DNA of 51,366 bases from the NCBI GenBank assembly GCA_027014155.1, contig JALWEG010000010.1:1-51366 (forward strand). Direction: 5' to 3'. Below are positions 6,766-15,928 of the stretch, in pieces; the stretch's first letter is position 1, and each line of letters opens with the position of its first letter. Both the position numbers and the translations under genes were made by a program. This DNA is from Aquificaceae bacterium. Its GTDB lineage: Bacteria > Aquificota > Aquificia > Aquificales > Aquificaceae. The notes beneath the pieces are model-generated. The model was not told the DNA's origin. It did not search any database and saw only the letters and a list, made by a program, of their open reading frames with translations.

Positions 6766-7611
6766 ATGAAGAAGTGCGTACTGATAACGGCGATTTTACT
6801 TATAATTGCTCTCGTGGTAGCCTCAAGTCTGATTGCCAACATTCCGGTAGGAGACAGGGTAGCCATAGTCCGCGTATCGGGAGTTATAGTTAACCCGCTC
6901 CCCTTCGTAAACAAGTTGGAGAGGGTTGCTTCGGATAAAAGCGTTAAGGCGGTGGTCATCAGGGTGGACAGTCCCGGAGGCTCCGTAGGTGCCTCTCAAG
7001 AGATGTATAGAGCCATAGAGAGGCTGAAGGAGAAGGGAAAACCCGTGGTGGTTTCTATGGGAAACGTGGCCGCCTCAGGAGGATACTACATCTCCGCTCC
7101 CGCAGACTACATCTACGCCAACCCGGGAACCATAACGGGGAGCATAGGCGTGATAATACAGCACGTAGCCTATAAGGAGCTTATGGCCAAGATAGGTATA
7201 AAGGCCAAGTCCATAAAGACGGGCAAGTTCAAGGATACCTTGACACCCTTCAGAGAACTCACCCCGGAAGAGGAGAGATACCTGCAAGACACGATAAACG
7301 AGGCCTACGAGCAGTTTCTTAAGGCCATTCTCAAGTACAGGGGTAAGAAGATATCCGAAGAGGAGCTAAGGAAGGTGGCCGACGGCCGCGTGATTACCGG
7401 TCAGAGGGCAAAGGAGCTGGGGTTGGTGGACGAGCTGGGAGGCCTAAAGGACGCCGTTGAGAAGGCCAAGGAGCTGTCCGGGTATCCCAAAGCGAGGGAG
7501 TTCTTTGTTCCCGAGGAAAAGAGCCTGCTGAAGAGAATCCTCGGTGGCGAGATAGAGGAACTGAAGATACTCAACTCCTACAGCCCCCTGTTTTATCTGA
7601 TGAGCTTCTGA
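6766..7611 (+). CDS. sppA: Signal peptide peptidase SppA (single-domain form)
   Basis: This 281-residue protein has one N-terminal membrane helix (residues 3-24) and a peptidase S49 domain facing the periplasm. VDSPGGSVGAS (68-77) is the oxyanion loop, the nucleophile is Ser104 in AASGGYYIS, and the general base is Lys156 in TGKFKD. It corresponds to the short, Bacillus-type SppA rather than the double-length E. coli enzyme, and would form an octameric bowl. It cleaves leftover signal peptides in the membrane. It is co-directional with the small secreted protein just upstream. Confidence 0.94.
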   Translation: MKKCVLITAILLIIALVVASSLIANIPVGDRVAIVRVSGVIVNPLPFVNKLERVASDKSVKAVVIRVDSPGGSVGASQEMYRAIERLKEKGKPVVVSMGNVAASGGYYISAPADYIYANPGTITGSIGVIIQHVAYKELMAKIGIKAKSIKTGKFKDTLTPFRELTPEEERYLQDTINEAYEQFLKAILKYRGKKISEEELRKVADGRVITGQRAKELGLVDELGGLKDAVEKAKELSGYPKAREFFVPEEKSLLKRILGGEIEELKILNSYSPLFYLMSF

Positions 7612-7724
7612 AAAAGATTTTCCCTTATGAAGGCGTTATAAAAAAAACAGCATCTACAATGACTTAGGTTATATAAAAACACCTCGTAAAACCCTTAAAA
7701 TGCTTCTCTAAGGAGGGCAAGGTC

Positions 7725-10034
7725 ATGGAAGTTATAAAGAGAGGCGGCAAAAGGGAGAAGTTAGACATAAACAAGATAAGGATAGCTCTCAACTTCGCCT
7801 GTGAAGGTTTGAGGGTTGACCCCCTTGAGCTTGAGGTTGACGCTCAGATACAGTTCAAGGACGGCATAACCACCGAGGAGATTCAGAGCATTCTCATAAG
7901 GACGGCGGCGGACAAGGTATCCCCTGAGGCTCCCGACTGGCAGTACGTAGCCGCACGGCTCCTGCTGTACGACCTCTACAAAAAGGTGGGACATATAAGG
8001 GGATACACGGTAAACGACAAGCTCAACGGCAGATACAGGCCTTACAACCCCAAGAACTTCTATCCCTTCGTAAAGGACTTGGTAGATAGAGGAATTTACG
8101 GAGAGTATCTGTTGAACAACTACTCGGAGGAGGAGTTCCAGGAGCTAGCCAAATACATAAAGCCCAAGAGAGACCTGCTCTTTAACTACACAGGCATAAA
8201 GATTCTATCCGACAGATACCTGATAAGGGACGAGGAAGGGAGGATAGTTGAGCTGCCCCAAGAGATGTACATGCTCATAGCCATGACCTTGGCCGTTCCG
8301 GAAAGCCAAGAGGATAGGGTTAAGTGGGCTAAGAAGTTCTACGACCTTCTCTCGGAACACCTCATCACCGTGGCCACCCCCACCCTCATGAACGCAAGGA
8401 GACCTCACACCCAGCTCAGCAGCTGTTTTATCCTAACCGTTGACGACGACCTTTACGACATATTTGACAACGTTCAAAAGGCGGCGCAGATATCCAAGTT
8501 CGCCGGCGGACTGGGAATATATCTGGGCAAGATAAGGGCCACCGGCGCACCCATAAGGAAGTTCAAGGGCGCATCTTCGGGAGTGATTCCGGTGGTGAAG
8601 GTGATAAACGACGTGATGACCTACGTAGACCAGCTGGGAATGAGGAAGGGTTCCGCCTCAATAACGCTGGATATCTGGCACAAGGACATACTTGACTTCC
8701 TTGAGGTGAAGACCAACGCCGGAGATGAGAGGAAGAAGGCCCACGACATACACCCCGCCGTCTCCATACCCGACATATTCATGAGAAGGGTTCAGGAAGG
8801 GGGCAAGTGGACACTCTTTGACCCGTACTATACCAAGAACGTCAAAGATGGGAAAAACTTGGAAGACCTGTGGGGTGAGGAGTTTGAAGAGGCCTACCTA
8901 AGGTTAGAGAACGACGCGAGCCTACCAGCGGACGCCAAGAAGGAGGTATCCGCCTTTGAGCTTTGGAAGAGGCTCATAACGGTTGCCTTTGAGACGGGCG
9001 AGCCTTACGTATTCTTCAGGGACCACGCCAACAGGGTGAATCCAAATAAGCACTGCGGAATGATATACTCAAGCAACCTATGCTTTGAGATAACCCAAAA
9101 CATGTCCCCGACGAAACATTTAGGCAGAACTATAGATTTGGAGACCGGGGAGATAACCTACAAAAAGCAGGCGGGGGACACGGTGGTGTGCAACTTGGGC
9201 TCCATAAACTTAGGCAAGGTGCATACGGAGGACACCATAAAGAGGGTGGTGCCCACCCTGGTCAGGATGCTGGACAACGTGATAGAGATGAACTTCTACG
9301 CCATACCCGAGGCCGAATACACCAATAAGAAATACAGAGCCATAGGTGTAGGTGTTTCCAATTACCACTACTGCCTGGTGAAGAACGGAATAAAGTGGGA
9401 GAGCGAGGAACACCTTAAGTTCGCGGACAAGCTCTTTGAGCAGATAGCCTTCTACACCATCAAGGGTTCGGTCTCCCTCGCCAAGGAGAGGGGAAAGTAC
9501 AGAATGTTTGAAGGTTCCGAGTGGAGCAGGGGATTCTTCTTCGGAAGGCCTTTACAGGAAATCCTTGAGGACAGCAAACAGAACCAGAACAATCTACCTT
9601 GGGACAAGCTTTACTCGGAGATGAAACAGTACGGAATGAGAAACGCATACCTGCTAGCCTTCATGCCCACAGGTTCCACGTCCCTTATACTGGGAGCCAC
9701 ACCTTCAACGGACCCCATATTCGCCAAGTTTTACAAAGAAGAGAACATGAGCGGGATACTGCCTCAGGTTCCCCCGGAGATAGATAAGTACTTCTGGCAC
9801 TACAAGACGGCCTACACCATAAACCAGGAATGGGTCATAAGGGCTGCGGCCGTTCGCCAGAAGTGGATAGACCAATCCCAGAGCTTGAACCTCTTCGTTG
9901 ACCCCGAGAACGTGGACGGACCTCGGCTCTCAAGGATATACCAGTTGGCGTGGGAGCTGGGTATAAAGACCATATACTATCTGCGCTCCCGTTCGGTGGT
10001 TGACATAGAGGAGTGCGAGAGCTGCGCCGCCTAA
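7725..10034 (+). CDS. nrdA: Ribonucleoside-diphosphate reductase, alpha subunit (class I)
   Basis: The 769-residue protein starts with an ATP-cone regulatory domain ([20 protein letters not shown], residues 3-22) and continues with the ten-stranded reductase barrel. Catalytic residues are visible: the redox pair C234 (SSCFIL) and C489 (VVCNLGS), the thiyl-radical C453 and E455 in NLCFEI, and the C-terminal shuttle cysteines C764 and C767 in ECESC. The gene is uninterrupted, with no intein or intron. The ribosome site AAGGAGG lies 9 nt before the ATG. The 113 bp upstream are A/T-rich, but I saw no clear NrdR box. nrdB follows after a terminator-like hairpin. Confidence 0.96.
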   Translation: MEVIKRGGKREKLDINKIRIALNFACEGLRVDPLELEVDAQIQFKDGITTEEIQSILIRTAADKVSPEAPDWQYVAARLLLYDLYKKVGHIRGYTVNDKLNGRYRPYNPKNFYPFVKDLVDRGIYGEYLLNNYSEEEFQELAKYIKPKRDLLFNYTGIKILSDRYLIRDEEGRIVELPQEMYMLIAMTLAVPESQEDRVKWAKKFYDLLSEHLITVATPTLMNARRPHTQLSSCFILTVDDDLYDIFDNVQKAAQISKFAGGLGIYLGKIRATGAPIRKFKGASSGVIPVVKVINDVMTYVDQLGMRKGSASITLDIWHKDILDFLEVKTNAGDERKKAHDIHPAVSIPDIFMRRVQEGGKWTLFDPYYTKNVKDGKNLEDLWGEEFEEAYLRLENDASLPADAKKEVSAFELWKRLITVAFETGEPYVFFRDHANRVNPNKHCGMIYSSNLCFEITQNMSPTKHLGRTIDLETGEITYKKQAGDTVVCNLGSINLGKVHTEDTIKRVVPTLVRMLDNVIEMNFYAIPEAEYTNKKYRAIGVGVSNYHYCLVKNGIKWESEEHLKFADKLFEQIAFYTIKGSVSLAKERGKYRMFEGSEWSRGFFFGRPLQEILEDSKQNQNNLPWDKLYSEMKQYGMRNAYLLAFMPTGSTSLILGATPSTDPIFAKFYKEENMSGILPQVPPEIDKYFWHYKTAYTINQEWVIRAAAVRQKWIDQSQSLNLFVDPENVDGPRLSRIYQLAWELGIKTIYYLRSRSVVDIEECESCAA

Positions 10035-10050
10035 GCCGGCGGGATTTTTC
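10027..10050 (+). terminator. Terminator-like hairpin at the end of nrdA
   Basis: CCGCC (10027-10031) and GGCGG (10038-10042) form a G+C-rich stem with a 6-nt loop, followed by ATTTTTC. The stem includes the nrdA stop codon. It probably lowers transcription into nrdB, so nrdB may have its own promoter in 10051-10179; I could not fix one. Confidence 0.55.
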
Positions 10051-10179
10051 CATATACGAACTATTTAAGGAGCAACCGTCCAAGCCCTTGCACTTCCTTG
10101 TTCTAAATCTCTTTCCGCGACCGTGCTTCGGGTGTAAACTAAGTATTCCTACCCTCTTTTTTTGAGTCTGGAGGTAAAG

Positions 10180-11208
10180 ATGAAAAGGAAGCTGATATTT
10201 AATCCTCAAGGGGAAAGAGAGGCGCACAAGAGAAGGGCGGTGTTCGGAAACCCTACCAACATAATAGAGCTGAATGAAATCAAGTACGGGTGGGGGCTGG
10301 AGCTTTACAAGACCATGGGTTTTTCCAACTTCTGGATTCCCGAAGAGATACCCATGTTAGAGGACAAAAAGCAGTACGAGAGCGTGCTTTCCGAATACGA
10401 GAGGAAGGCTTACGAGCTGGTGCTGTCCTTTTTGATAGCTCTGGACTCCTTTCAGGTGGACATGCTCAAGGAGTTTGCCAGATACCTGACCGCTCCGGAG
10501 CTGGAGATGGCGATAACCGCTCAAGAGTTCCAGGAGAGCGTTCACGCATACTCTTACCAATACATACTTGAGTCGGTGGTTGACCCCATAAAGGCGGACG
10601 AGGTCTATAACTATTGGAGAGAGGACGAAAAGTTGAGGGAGAGAAACCAGGTGGTAGCCGAGGTATACAACGACTTTATCAACAACCCCACCGAGGAGAA
10701 CTTTCTCAAGGCGGTTATAGGCAATTACATACTTGAGTCCCTATACTTTTACTCCGGTTTTGCCTTCTTCTACACCCTCGGAAGGCAGGGCAAGATGACC
10801 AACACGGTTCAGCAGATAAAGTACATAAACAGGGACGAGCTGACCCACGTCACCCTATTTAGGAACCTGATTCAAACCCTGCAAAAGGAGTCTCCCGAGC
10901 TCTTCACCCCCGAGATGGAAAGATGGATAAGGGAATACTTTAAGTTTGCGATTGATAAGGAGATAGAGTGGGGCAAGTACGTGACCCAGAACCAGATTTT
11001 GGGAATAACCGACCAGCTGATTGACAGATACATCAAGTATCTGGGCAACCTGAGAATGTCCCAGATAGGGTTTGAGCCCCTTTATCCGGAAATTACCTCC
11101 AACCCTATGAAGTGGATAGACGAGTTCAGGAAGATTAACAACACCAAGACCGACTTCTTCCAGAGAAAGCCCCAGACGTATGCGAAAGCAAACGAACTCA
11201 AATGGTAA
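10180..11208 (+). CDS. nrdB: Ribonucleoside-diphosphate reductase, beta subunit
   Basis: The 342-residue protein is the radical-generating partner of NrdA. Metal ligands are seen in FLIALDSFQVD (Asp), AQEFQESVHAYSYQYI (Glu, His and the likely radical Tyr), NYILESLYFYSG (Glu) and RDELTHVTLF (Glu, His), the order expected of class I R2. The ATG at 10180 is preferred over an upstream TTG because the strong site GGAGGT lies 6 nt before it. With NrdA it makes deoxyribonucleotides aerobically. Whether the cofactor is diferric-tyrosyl or manganese-based cannot be decided here. Confidence 0.95.
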   Translation: MKRKLIFNPQGEREAHKRRAVFGNPTNIIELNEIKYGWGLELYKTMGFSNFWIPEEIPMLEDKKQYESVLSEYERKAYELVLSFLIALDSFQVDMLKEFARYLTAPELEMAITAQEFQESVHAYSYQYILESVVDPIKADEVYNYWREDEKLRERNQVVAEVYNDFINNPTEENFLKAVIGNYILESLYFYSGFAFFYTLGRQGKMTNTVQQIKYINRDELTHVTLFRNLIQTLQKESPELFTPEMERWIREYFKFAIDKEIEWGKYVTQNQILGITDQLIDRYIKYLGNLRMSQIGFEPLYPEITSNPMKWIDEFRKINNTKTDFFQRKPQTYAKANELKW

Positions 11209-11210
11209 TT

Positions 11211-11516
11211 TTACCTCTTCCTCTCTTTAATCAAAGCCGCCGGATGCTTTATGCCCGGTGTCTCGGCCAGCTTTCTCAACGCCGGGTTGTTCATAGCTAA
11301 GAAGGTATAGGTCAAAGAGAGCGCGAATATGCTTATCAGAAATATTATCAGCGCCCTTTCCTTCCCCGAGAGGGTCTTTACCGTTATCAGAGCCACAATC
11401 AGGGCAACTATGAATACCACCGGAGCGTAAAGAACCGTCGCCAAGATAGCGGCCGATACAAAAACCACCGCAAAGGTGAGCGTCCCCAAGAGAACCTCTT
11501 TAGTTTTACCGCTCAT
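11211..11516 (-). CDS. Small integral membrane protein, unknown
   Basis: About 101 residues with three predicted membrane helices (EVLLGTLTFAVVFVSAAILA, VFIVALIVALITV and LIIFLISIFALSLTYTFLAM) and a basic tail ending ALIKERKR. I do not recognise the family. The start at 11516 leaves one base between it and the stop of the JAMM gene (TGA T ATG), so the two are translationally coupled. The longer reading upstream would overlap that gene. Confidence 0.7.
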   Translation of the reverse strand: MSGKTKEVLLGTLTFAVVFVSAAILATVLYAPVVFIVALIVALITVKTLSGKERALIIFLISIFALSLTYTFLAMNNPALRKLAETPGIKHPAALIKERKR

Positions 11517-11517
11517 A

Positions 11518-11937
11518 TCAGAACCCGAACACCAAAACCTCTTCCTCCTTAAACTTGTCTCCTTCAAGCTCCCAGCTTCTGTAGGAGACCGCCTTGCCCT
11601 TCTGAACGGACACTATAATGTAGGACATGTCGGGGAAGGCTCTCTCCTCATCAAACCGAGAGGGTCTGTCCGGGTGGTCGGGGTGGGAGTGATACACGCC
11701 CACTATCTCAAGACCGAACTCCCTCGCCTTATCCTCCGCCCTCATGTAGTCCTTGGGGTCTATCTCGTACCTGTCGTTCTTCCTATCGGGGTTGACGTTT
11801 GGGGTCTCGTAGATTCCGAAGGCGGTTCTGACGTCTCCCTGGGACTTTCCCAAAAGCAGGCCGCAGGTCTCGTAAGGGTAATCCCTCTCCGCCTGAGCCA
11901 GAAGCTTGTCCAGAGCGCTCTTCTTTATCCTGAGCAT
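11518..11937 (-). CDS. JAMM/MPN+ zinc metallopeptidase (M67 family)
   Basis: The 139-residue protein is a minimal JAB1/MPN+ domain. The catalytic Glu is in PYETCGLLLG, and the zinc ligands are in HSHPDHPDRPSRFD, matching H-x-H-x7-S-x2-D. Prokaryotic members often release sulfur-carrier or ubiquitin-like proteins (ThiS/MoaD type) from conjugates or from C-terminal extensions, and some serve cysteine synthesis. No such substrate gene is next to it. A TATACT box (11950-11945) lies 7 nt before the ATG and there is no ribosome site, so a leaderless start is possible. A small membrane protein follows. Confidence 0.85.
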   Translation of the reverse strand: MLRIKKSALDKLLAQAERDYPYETCGLLLGKSQGDVRTAFGIYETPNVNPDRKNDRYEIDPKDYMRAEDKAREFGLEIVGVYHSHPDHPDRPSRFDEERAFPDMSYIIVSVQKGKAVSYRSWELEGDKFKEEEVLVFGF

Positions 11938-11950
11938 GGCAAATAGTATA

Positions 11951-13237
11951 TCAGCTTAGGGAAGCCCTTATCCTCTCCCCCCATCTCTTGGCTATGTAGA
12001 GCACCTCCTCCTCGTCAAGGGTCCTTAGCTCCCTCTTCTCCATAACAACCCTACCCTTGCATATTACCGTGTCTATGTCGCTTGACCTTGCCGAGTAAAC
12101 CACCTGAGCTATCGGGTCGTAGAGGGGCTGAAGGTGAGGTACCTCCGTGTCTAAGAGAATTAGGTCAGCCTCGTATCCCTCCTCTATCCGGCCGGCCCTT
12201 ACTCCCGCTATGGCGAACCCGTTCTCCGTTGCTATTTTAAACGCCGTCCGGGCGTCTATAGCCTTGGCGCTGAGGTTCGCTCCCTTGTGCAGCTTGGCCA
12301 TGGTTGAGAGTTCCTCCAGCATATCAAGGTTGTCGTTGGAAGCGGCTCCGTCGGTTCCCAAACCCACGAGGATACCTTTACTGATGTAGGTGGGCACGGG
12401 CGCAACCCCGGAAGCCAGCTTCAGGTTGCTCTCCGGACAGTGGGCTACCTTCACACCCTTTTCCTTAACTATCTCAATCTCCTCCTCGTCAAGCCAAACC
12501 ATGTGGGCGCACAGAACGTTGGAATCCAAAAATCCTACCCTCTCAAGGTGCCTGACCGGCGTGTTCCCGTATTGGGACCTTACCTGCTCAACCTCGCTCT
12601 GGGTCTCGGCCACGTGTATGTGCAAAAGCAAGCCTTCACCGTCCGCCAGCTCTTTGGCCATAGCAAGGGTTTTGGGGGAACAGGTGTAGGCGGCGTGGGG
12701 ACATATTACCGGGAACACCGTATCCTCTCCCTTAAACTCCTCCACGAAGCGCTTTGCTCTCTCTATATACTCCCGGGGGGTGCCGGCCACCTTTGTCGGG
12801 AAGTCAAGGATTCCAAAACCCAGTCCCGCTCTGATTCCGGCCTCTTTAACCACCTTTGCTACCGATTCCTCAAAGAAGTACATGTCCATGAAGAGGGTGG
12901 TGCCCGACCTTATCATCTCCGCTACGCTCAGAAGGGCCCCGTCCCTTACGAACTCCGGAGATACAAACTTCCCCTCCAAAGGCCATATAACCTTCTGGAG
13001 CCAGTCCATAAGGGGAAGGTCTGCACCTATGCCCCGGAGAAGGGTCATGGAAGCATGGGTGTGGACGTTGGCAAAGGAAGGGAGAGCCAGCTTTCCCCCT
13101 CCCTGTAAAACCTGGGAAGAGGGAGATTCTATACCGGCCTCTATCCTGGCTATCTTTCCTTCCTTTACGGCTATGTCCAGACCTTCACCCCTGCCGGGGA
13201 TAACTACATTCTTTATGAGCAGGTCAAACCCTTCCAT
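11951..13237 (-). CDS. mtaD: 5-methylthioadenosine/S-adenosylhomocysteine deaminase
   Basis: This 428-residue amidohydrolase has the metal ligands H59 and H61 (NVHTHASM), His in LLLHIHVAETQSE, His in CAHMVWLDEEE and Asp in VGLGTDGAASNDNLDMLEE, plus the C-terminal ADLILLD segment. The family deaminates methylthioadenosine and S-adenosylhomocysteine to inosyl products, recycling SAM by-products where MtnN is lacking. Length and motifs agree with MtaD of thermophiles, although related chlorohydrolase-type deaminases cannot be excluded. The start codon lies immediately after an inverted repeat (13238-13255) that also contains a TAGAAT box. Confidence 0.85.
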   Translation of the reverse strand: MEGFDLLIKNVVIPGRGEGLDIAVKEGKIARIEAGIESPSSQVLQGGGKLALPSFANVHTHASMTLLRGIGADLPLMDWLQKVIWPLEGKFVSPEFVRDGALLSVAEMIRSGTTLFMDMYFFEESVAKVVKEAGIRAGLGFGILDFPTKVAGTPREYIERAKRFVEEFKGEDTVFPVICPHAAYTCSPKTLAMAKELADGEGLLLHIHVAETQSEVEQVRSQYGNTPVRHLERVGFLDSNVLCAHMVWLDEEEIEIVKEKGVKVAHCPESNLKLASGVAPVPTYISKGILVGLGTDGAASNDNLDMLEELSTMAKLHKGANLSAKAIDARTAFKIATENGFAIAGVRAGRIEEGYEADLILLDTEVPHLQPLYDPIAQVVYSARSSDIDTVICKGRVVMEKRELRTLDEEEVLYIAKRWGERIRASLS

Positions 13238-13255
13238 GGGTAGATTATTCTACCC
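13238..13255. promoter_or_regulatory. Perfect inverted repeat directly before mtaD
   Basis: GGGTAGA (13238-13244), four bases and TCTACCC (13249-13255) form a 7-bp perfect stem that touches the mtaD start codon and overlaps the lolA stop. On the minus strand it contains TAGAAT (13252-13247), 9 nt before the ATG. It may be an operator over the -10 box or, in a read-through mRNA, a hairpin limiting mtaD translation. Confidence 0.4.
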
Positions 13256-13873
13256 GACTCTTCTTACCTTCACGTTTCGGGGAATGGGTTCGGTAAAGAG
13301 CTCCGGGGACGGGGTGAAGTTCTGCATCACATCTATGAACTCTATAACGGTCTCGGTCTCGTCCTTGTCGTAAATCCTTAGCCTCTGTATGTCCAAATCG
13401 GGCGACAGCTCCACATAGACCTCCTTTATGTTTTCGTCCCTGTAAAGGGGCCTGAGCACTATCGTTTTCTTCAGTCCCCTGTCTATCTCACCCACCGGCC
13501 TGAAGACCTCCGAAAGGGGCCTTGAGAAGAAGAAGAGGGACTCTATCACCGCGGAGCGGTTGTTTCCTAAATTATCTATAATGACCTCTCCTTGGTCCTT
13601 GTTGTATATCACCACCTCTTCGCCCCTTGAGAATATAACCACCCTGTCTGGATAGGTGTACTCTATCTTGAAGCGTCCGTCTCTGGCAGCGTAGAAGTAC
13701 CCCTTGGACACGTCCGCCTTGGGATACCAAGAGTATTTAACCTTCTGAACGAAGCTTACCTTGACAGTTCTAACCTGGGCCAGCTTCTTTTGCAGAAGCT
13801 CAAAGTAGGAAGCCCAAAGGCTCTGGCTAAGTAAAAGCAGAAGAAGGATAAGAACCCGCACATAAGCTATCAT
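13250..13873 (-). CDS. lolA: LolA-family outer-membrane lipoprotein carrier
   Basis: The 207-residue product has a signal peptide (residues 1-22, LILLLLLLSQSLWA) and the LolA beta-barrel half-shell: FVQKVKYSWYPK, SKGYFYAARDGRFKIEYTYP, RVVIFSRGEEVVIYN and a late VYVELSPDLDIQRLRIYD segment. LolA accepts lipoproteins from LolCDE and carries them through the periplasm. Sequence conservation is low in this family, so a LolA-like protein of another role is possible. It overlaps the M28 peptidase by 4 bp (ATGA) and reads into mtaD. Confidence 0.8.
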   Translation of the reverse strand: MIAYVRVLILLLLLLSQSLWASYFELLQKKLAQVRTVKVSFVQKVKYSWYPKADVSKGYFYAARDGRFKIEYTYPDRVVIFSRGEEVVIYNKDQGEVIIDNLGNNRSAVIESLFFFSRPLSEVFRPVGEIDRGLKKTIVLRPLYRDENIKEVYVELSPDLDIQRLRIYDKDETETVIEFIDVMQNFTPSPELFTEPIPRNVKVRRVG

Positions 13874-14988
13874 AGCCTATAGAGAATCTTCACAAAGGTT
13901 GAAATTACCTCGTACCACATCTGAACTATGTCCCAGTTCACGGACTCGTAGTTGTCCAGCGGCGTGTGTCTGATGGTAAAGGGGTTTGAGCTGAGGAATA
14001 GGGTTTCCTTCCCAACCTCCTTAAAGGGTATGTGGTCGCTCCTTCCCGTTCTGCTGGCCTTAAAGGGTATATCCACGTTCAGCTCCTTTAGGTGCTCCTC
14101 AAACTTGGCCATTATCTTCTTCCCGTTCATGCCAGCGGCATCTCTGTATATGATTGCAGGATTGAACCAGCCTACGGAATCTACATTTATGACGTTTTCC
14201 ACATACTTGAGGTCGTTGTTCTTTACGTGGAACCTGGAACCCTCAAGTCCCAATTCCTCGCAGTCGGTTATTAGGAACCTGACCCTGTTTCTAAGGTGGG
14301 CATGCTTTAGCTCCTTGGCCAGCATCAGCAAGAGGGCTACCCCTACAGCGTTGTCTATCGCCCCCTCAACGAAGGGCTTGGAGTCTATATGGGCTATCAG
14401 GTATATATACGCGCCCTTGCCTATATCAAAGTATATGTTTGAGCCCTTTATCCTCTGCCTGCGGGTTCTGCACTCTACGCGAACCACCTCTCCGTTGAGT
14501 CTTAGAGCGTCCGACCTCCTTACGTTCACCGCCAAGAAGCTCTCTTCGTTCAGCGTTCCGGAGAAGGTGGTATCTATCTCCTCAAGGTAGGTTATCATTC
14601 CCGCAGCTCCAAGCTCCTTCAATCTCTTCGCCTTCACCTCCTCCCTAACTCCGCCGATTTTGGTTATGGCCAGCTTCCCTTTAATATCCTCACCGCACTC
14701 AAACACGTCCTCTACCAGAATCGCCTCCGTTTCCACGCTTCCCCAAGCGCTCCCAATCAAGGGCAAAGCCTTTATTTCCTTCTTTTCCTCCTCAAGGTAA
14801 ACCTTGGCTCTTACGGGCATAACCTTTTCGGTGAAGAAGAACTCCTCCGCATAGCCCAGGCCGTTGTGTCTGAGGAAGGTCTTTACGAGCCTTTTGGCTT
14901 TGCCCAATTCCCTTGAGCCGGATACCCTCTCGTAGGAAGTCAACCCCTCCACAAGCCCTTGAAGTTCTATTAGGTCTTCACTTTTCAT
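13870..14988 (-). CDS. M28-family zinc aminopeptidase with PA-type insert
   Basis: The 372-residue protein has no signal peptide and so is probably cytoplasmic. Metal ligands of the M28 family are visible: His and Asp in YLIAHIDSKP, Asp in GAIDNAVGVALL, paired Glu in TDCEELGLEGS, Asp in NVDSVGW and His in TIRHTPLDN. A protease-associated-type segment (LVEDVFECGEDIKGKLAI to GAAGMITYLEE) precedes the catalytic core. It should cleave N-terminal residues from peptides; the specificity is unknown. It overlaps ilvE by 11 bp and lolA by 4 bp. Confidence 0.85.
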   Translation of the reverse strand: MKSEDLIELQGLVEGLTSYERVSGSRELGKAKRLVKTFLRHNGLGYAEEFFFTEKVMPVRAKVYLEEEKKEIKALPLIGSAWGSVETEAILVEDVFECGEDIKGKLAITKIGGVREEVKAKRLKELGAAGMITYLEEIDTTFSGTLNEESFLAVNVRRSDALRLNGEVVRVECRTRRQRIKGSNIYFDIGKGAYIYLIAHIDSKPFVEGAIDNAVGVALLLMLAKELKHAHLRNRVRFLITDCEELGLEGSRFHVKNNDLKYVENVINVDSVGWFNPAIIYRDAAGMNGKKIMAKFEEHLKELNVDIPFKASRTGRSDHIPFKEVGKETLFLSSNPFTIRHTPLDNYESVNWDIVQMWYEVISTFVKILYRL

Positions 14989-15895
14989 AAACCGGGGTAA
15001 GCCAACTCTTGTATCTATCTATGTAGCCTCTTACGGCTTTGAAGTATATGTCCTGAAGCTTTGAGGTTATATCTCCCGCACTTCCGTCCCCTATCTTTCT
15101 GTTATCAACCTCCACCACGGGCGTTATCTCCGCCGCCGTCCCTGTCATGAATATCTCGTCGGCCAAGTAAAGCTCGCTTCTGGCCACGCTCCTTTCCTCA
15201 ACCTCAAGTATGAGTTCCTTGTTTATGAGGTTTATGACCGCCTTCCTCGTGATGCCCTCAAGTATGTGCTGAGACATGGAAGGCGTTATCACTTTACCGT
15301 TTCTGACGAGGAAGATGTTCTCCCCAGAGCCCTCAGATACGAAGCCGTCGCCGTTCAGCAGAACCGCCTCGTCGTATCCGGCCATTATGGCCTCCGTCTT
15401 GGCCAGGGCGCTGTTGATGTAAGCTCCCGCCACCTTCCACCGGGAAGGTATGGAGTTATCGTCGTTCCTCCTCCAAGAGGATACCTTTACCCTAATACCC
15501 TTTGATGTGTTCAGGTACCTGCCGAACTTGTAGGTGTATATGGCTATCTCGGGAGTGTAGTCTATCAGCTTGGGCGTGAGCTTTAGGTCTTTGAAGTAAG
15601 CTATTGGTCTTATGTACACGTCTTCTTTTATTTCGCAGGTTCTCAGAAGCTCAAGGGTTATGTCCACAAGCTCCTGCACGGAGTATTTAAGCTCCATGAA
15701 CAGAGCTTTTGCGTTCTGAAGGAGCCTCTCGTAGTGCTGCCGAGCGAAGAGAAGGTATAGCTGCCCGTGCTCCTCGTTCCAGTAGGCCCTTATTCCCTCA
15801 AATATGGCGGTGCCGTAATGGAAGGAGTTGGTCATTATGCTTATCTTTGCCTCTTCTATGGGAACTATCTTCCCCTCAAAGAACGCGTATTCCAT
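14978..15895 (-). CDS. ilvE: Branched-chain amino acid aminotransferase
   Basis: This 305-residue fold-type IV PLP enzyme has SFHYGTAIFEGIRAYWN near the N-terminus, the PLP lysine in RWKVAGAYINSALAKTEA, and GSGENIFLVRNGKVITP and SRSELYLADEIFMTGTAAEI-like blocks at the phosphate and substrate sites. It makes leucine, isoleucine and valine from their keto acids with glutamate. It follows gltB on the same strand, which supplies glutamate. It has no ribosome site; a TAAAAT box (15910-15905) stands 9 nt before the ATG, so a separate leaderless transcript is possible. Confidence 0.95.
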   Translation of the reverse strand: MEYAFFEGKIVPIEEAKISIMTNSFHYGTAIFEGIRAYWNEEHGQLYLLFARQHYERLLQNAKALFMELKYSVQELVDITLELLRTCEIKEDVYIRPIAYFKDLKLTPKLIDYTPEIAIYTYKFGRYLNTSKGIRVKVSSWRRNDDNSIPSRWKVAGAYINSALAKTEAIMAGYDEAVLLNGDGFVSEGSGENIFLVRNGKVITPSMSQHILEGITRKAVINLINKELILEVEERSVARSELYLADEIFMTGTAAEITPVVEVDNRKIGDGSAGDITSKLQDIYFKAVRGYIDRYKSWLTPVYEK

Positions 15896-15928
15896 AGGTT
15901 CAGAATTTTATCATAAAGTTAGCTTTAA

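Noticed and set aside
7612-7724. NrdR boxes before nrdA
   Set aside because: No pair of sequences resembling the NrdR consensus at helical spacing could be found.
12440-13108. A 222-codon plus-strand frame opposite mtaD
   Set aside because: It lies wholly inside mtaD, whose active-site motifs are intact, and shows no recognisable domain.
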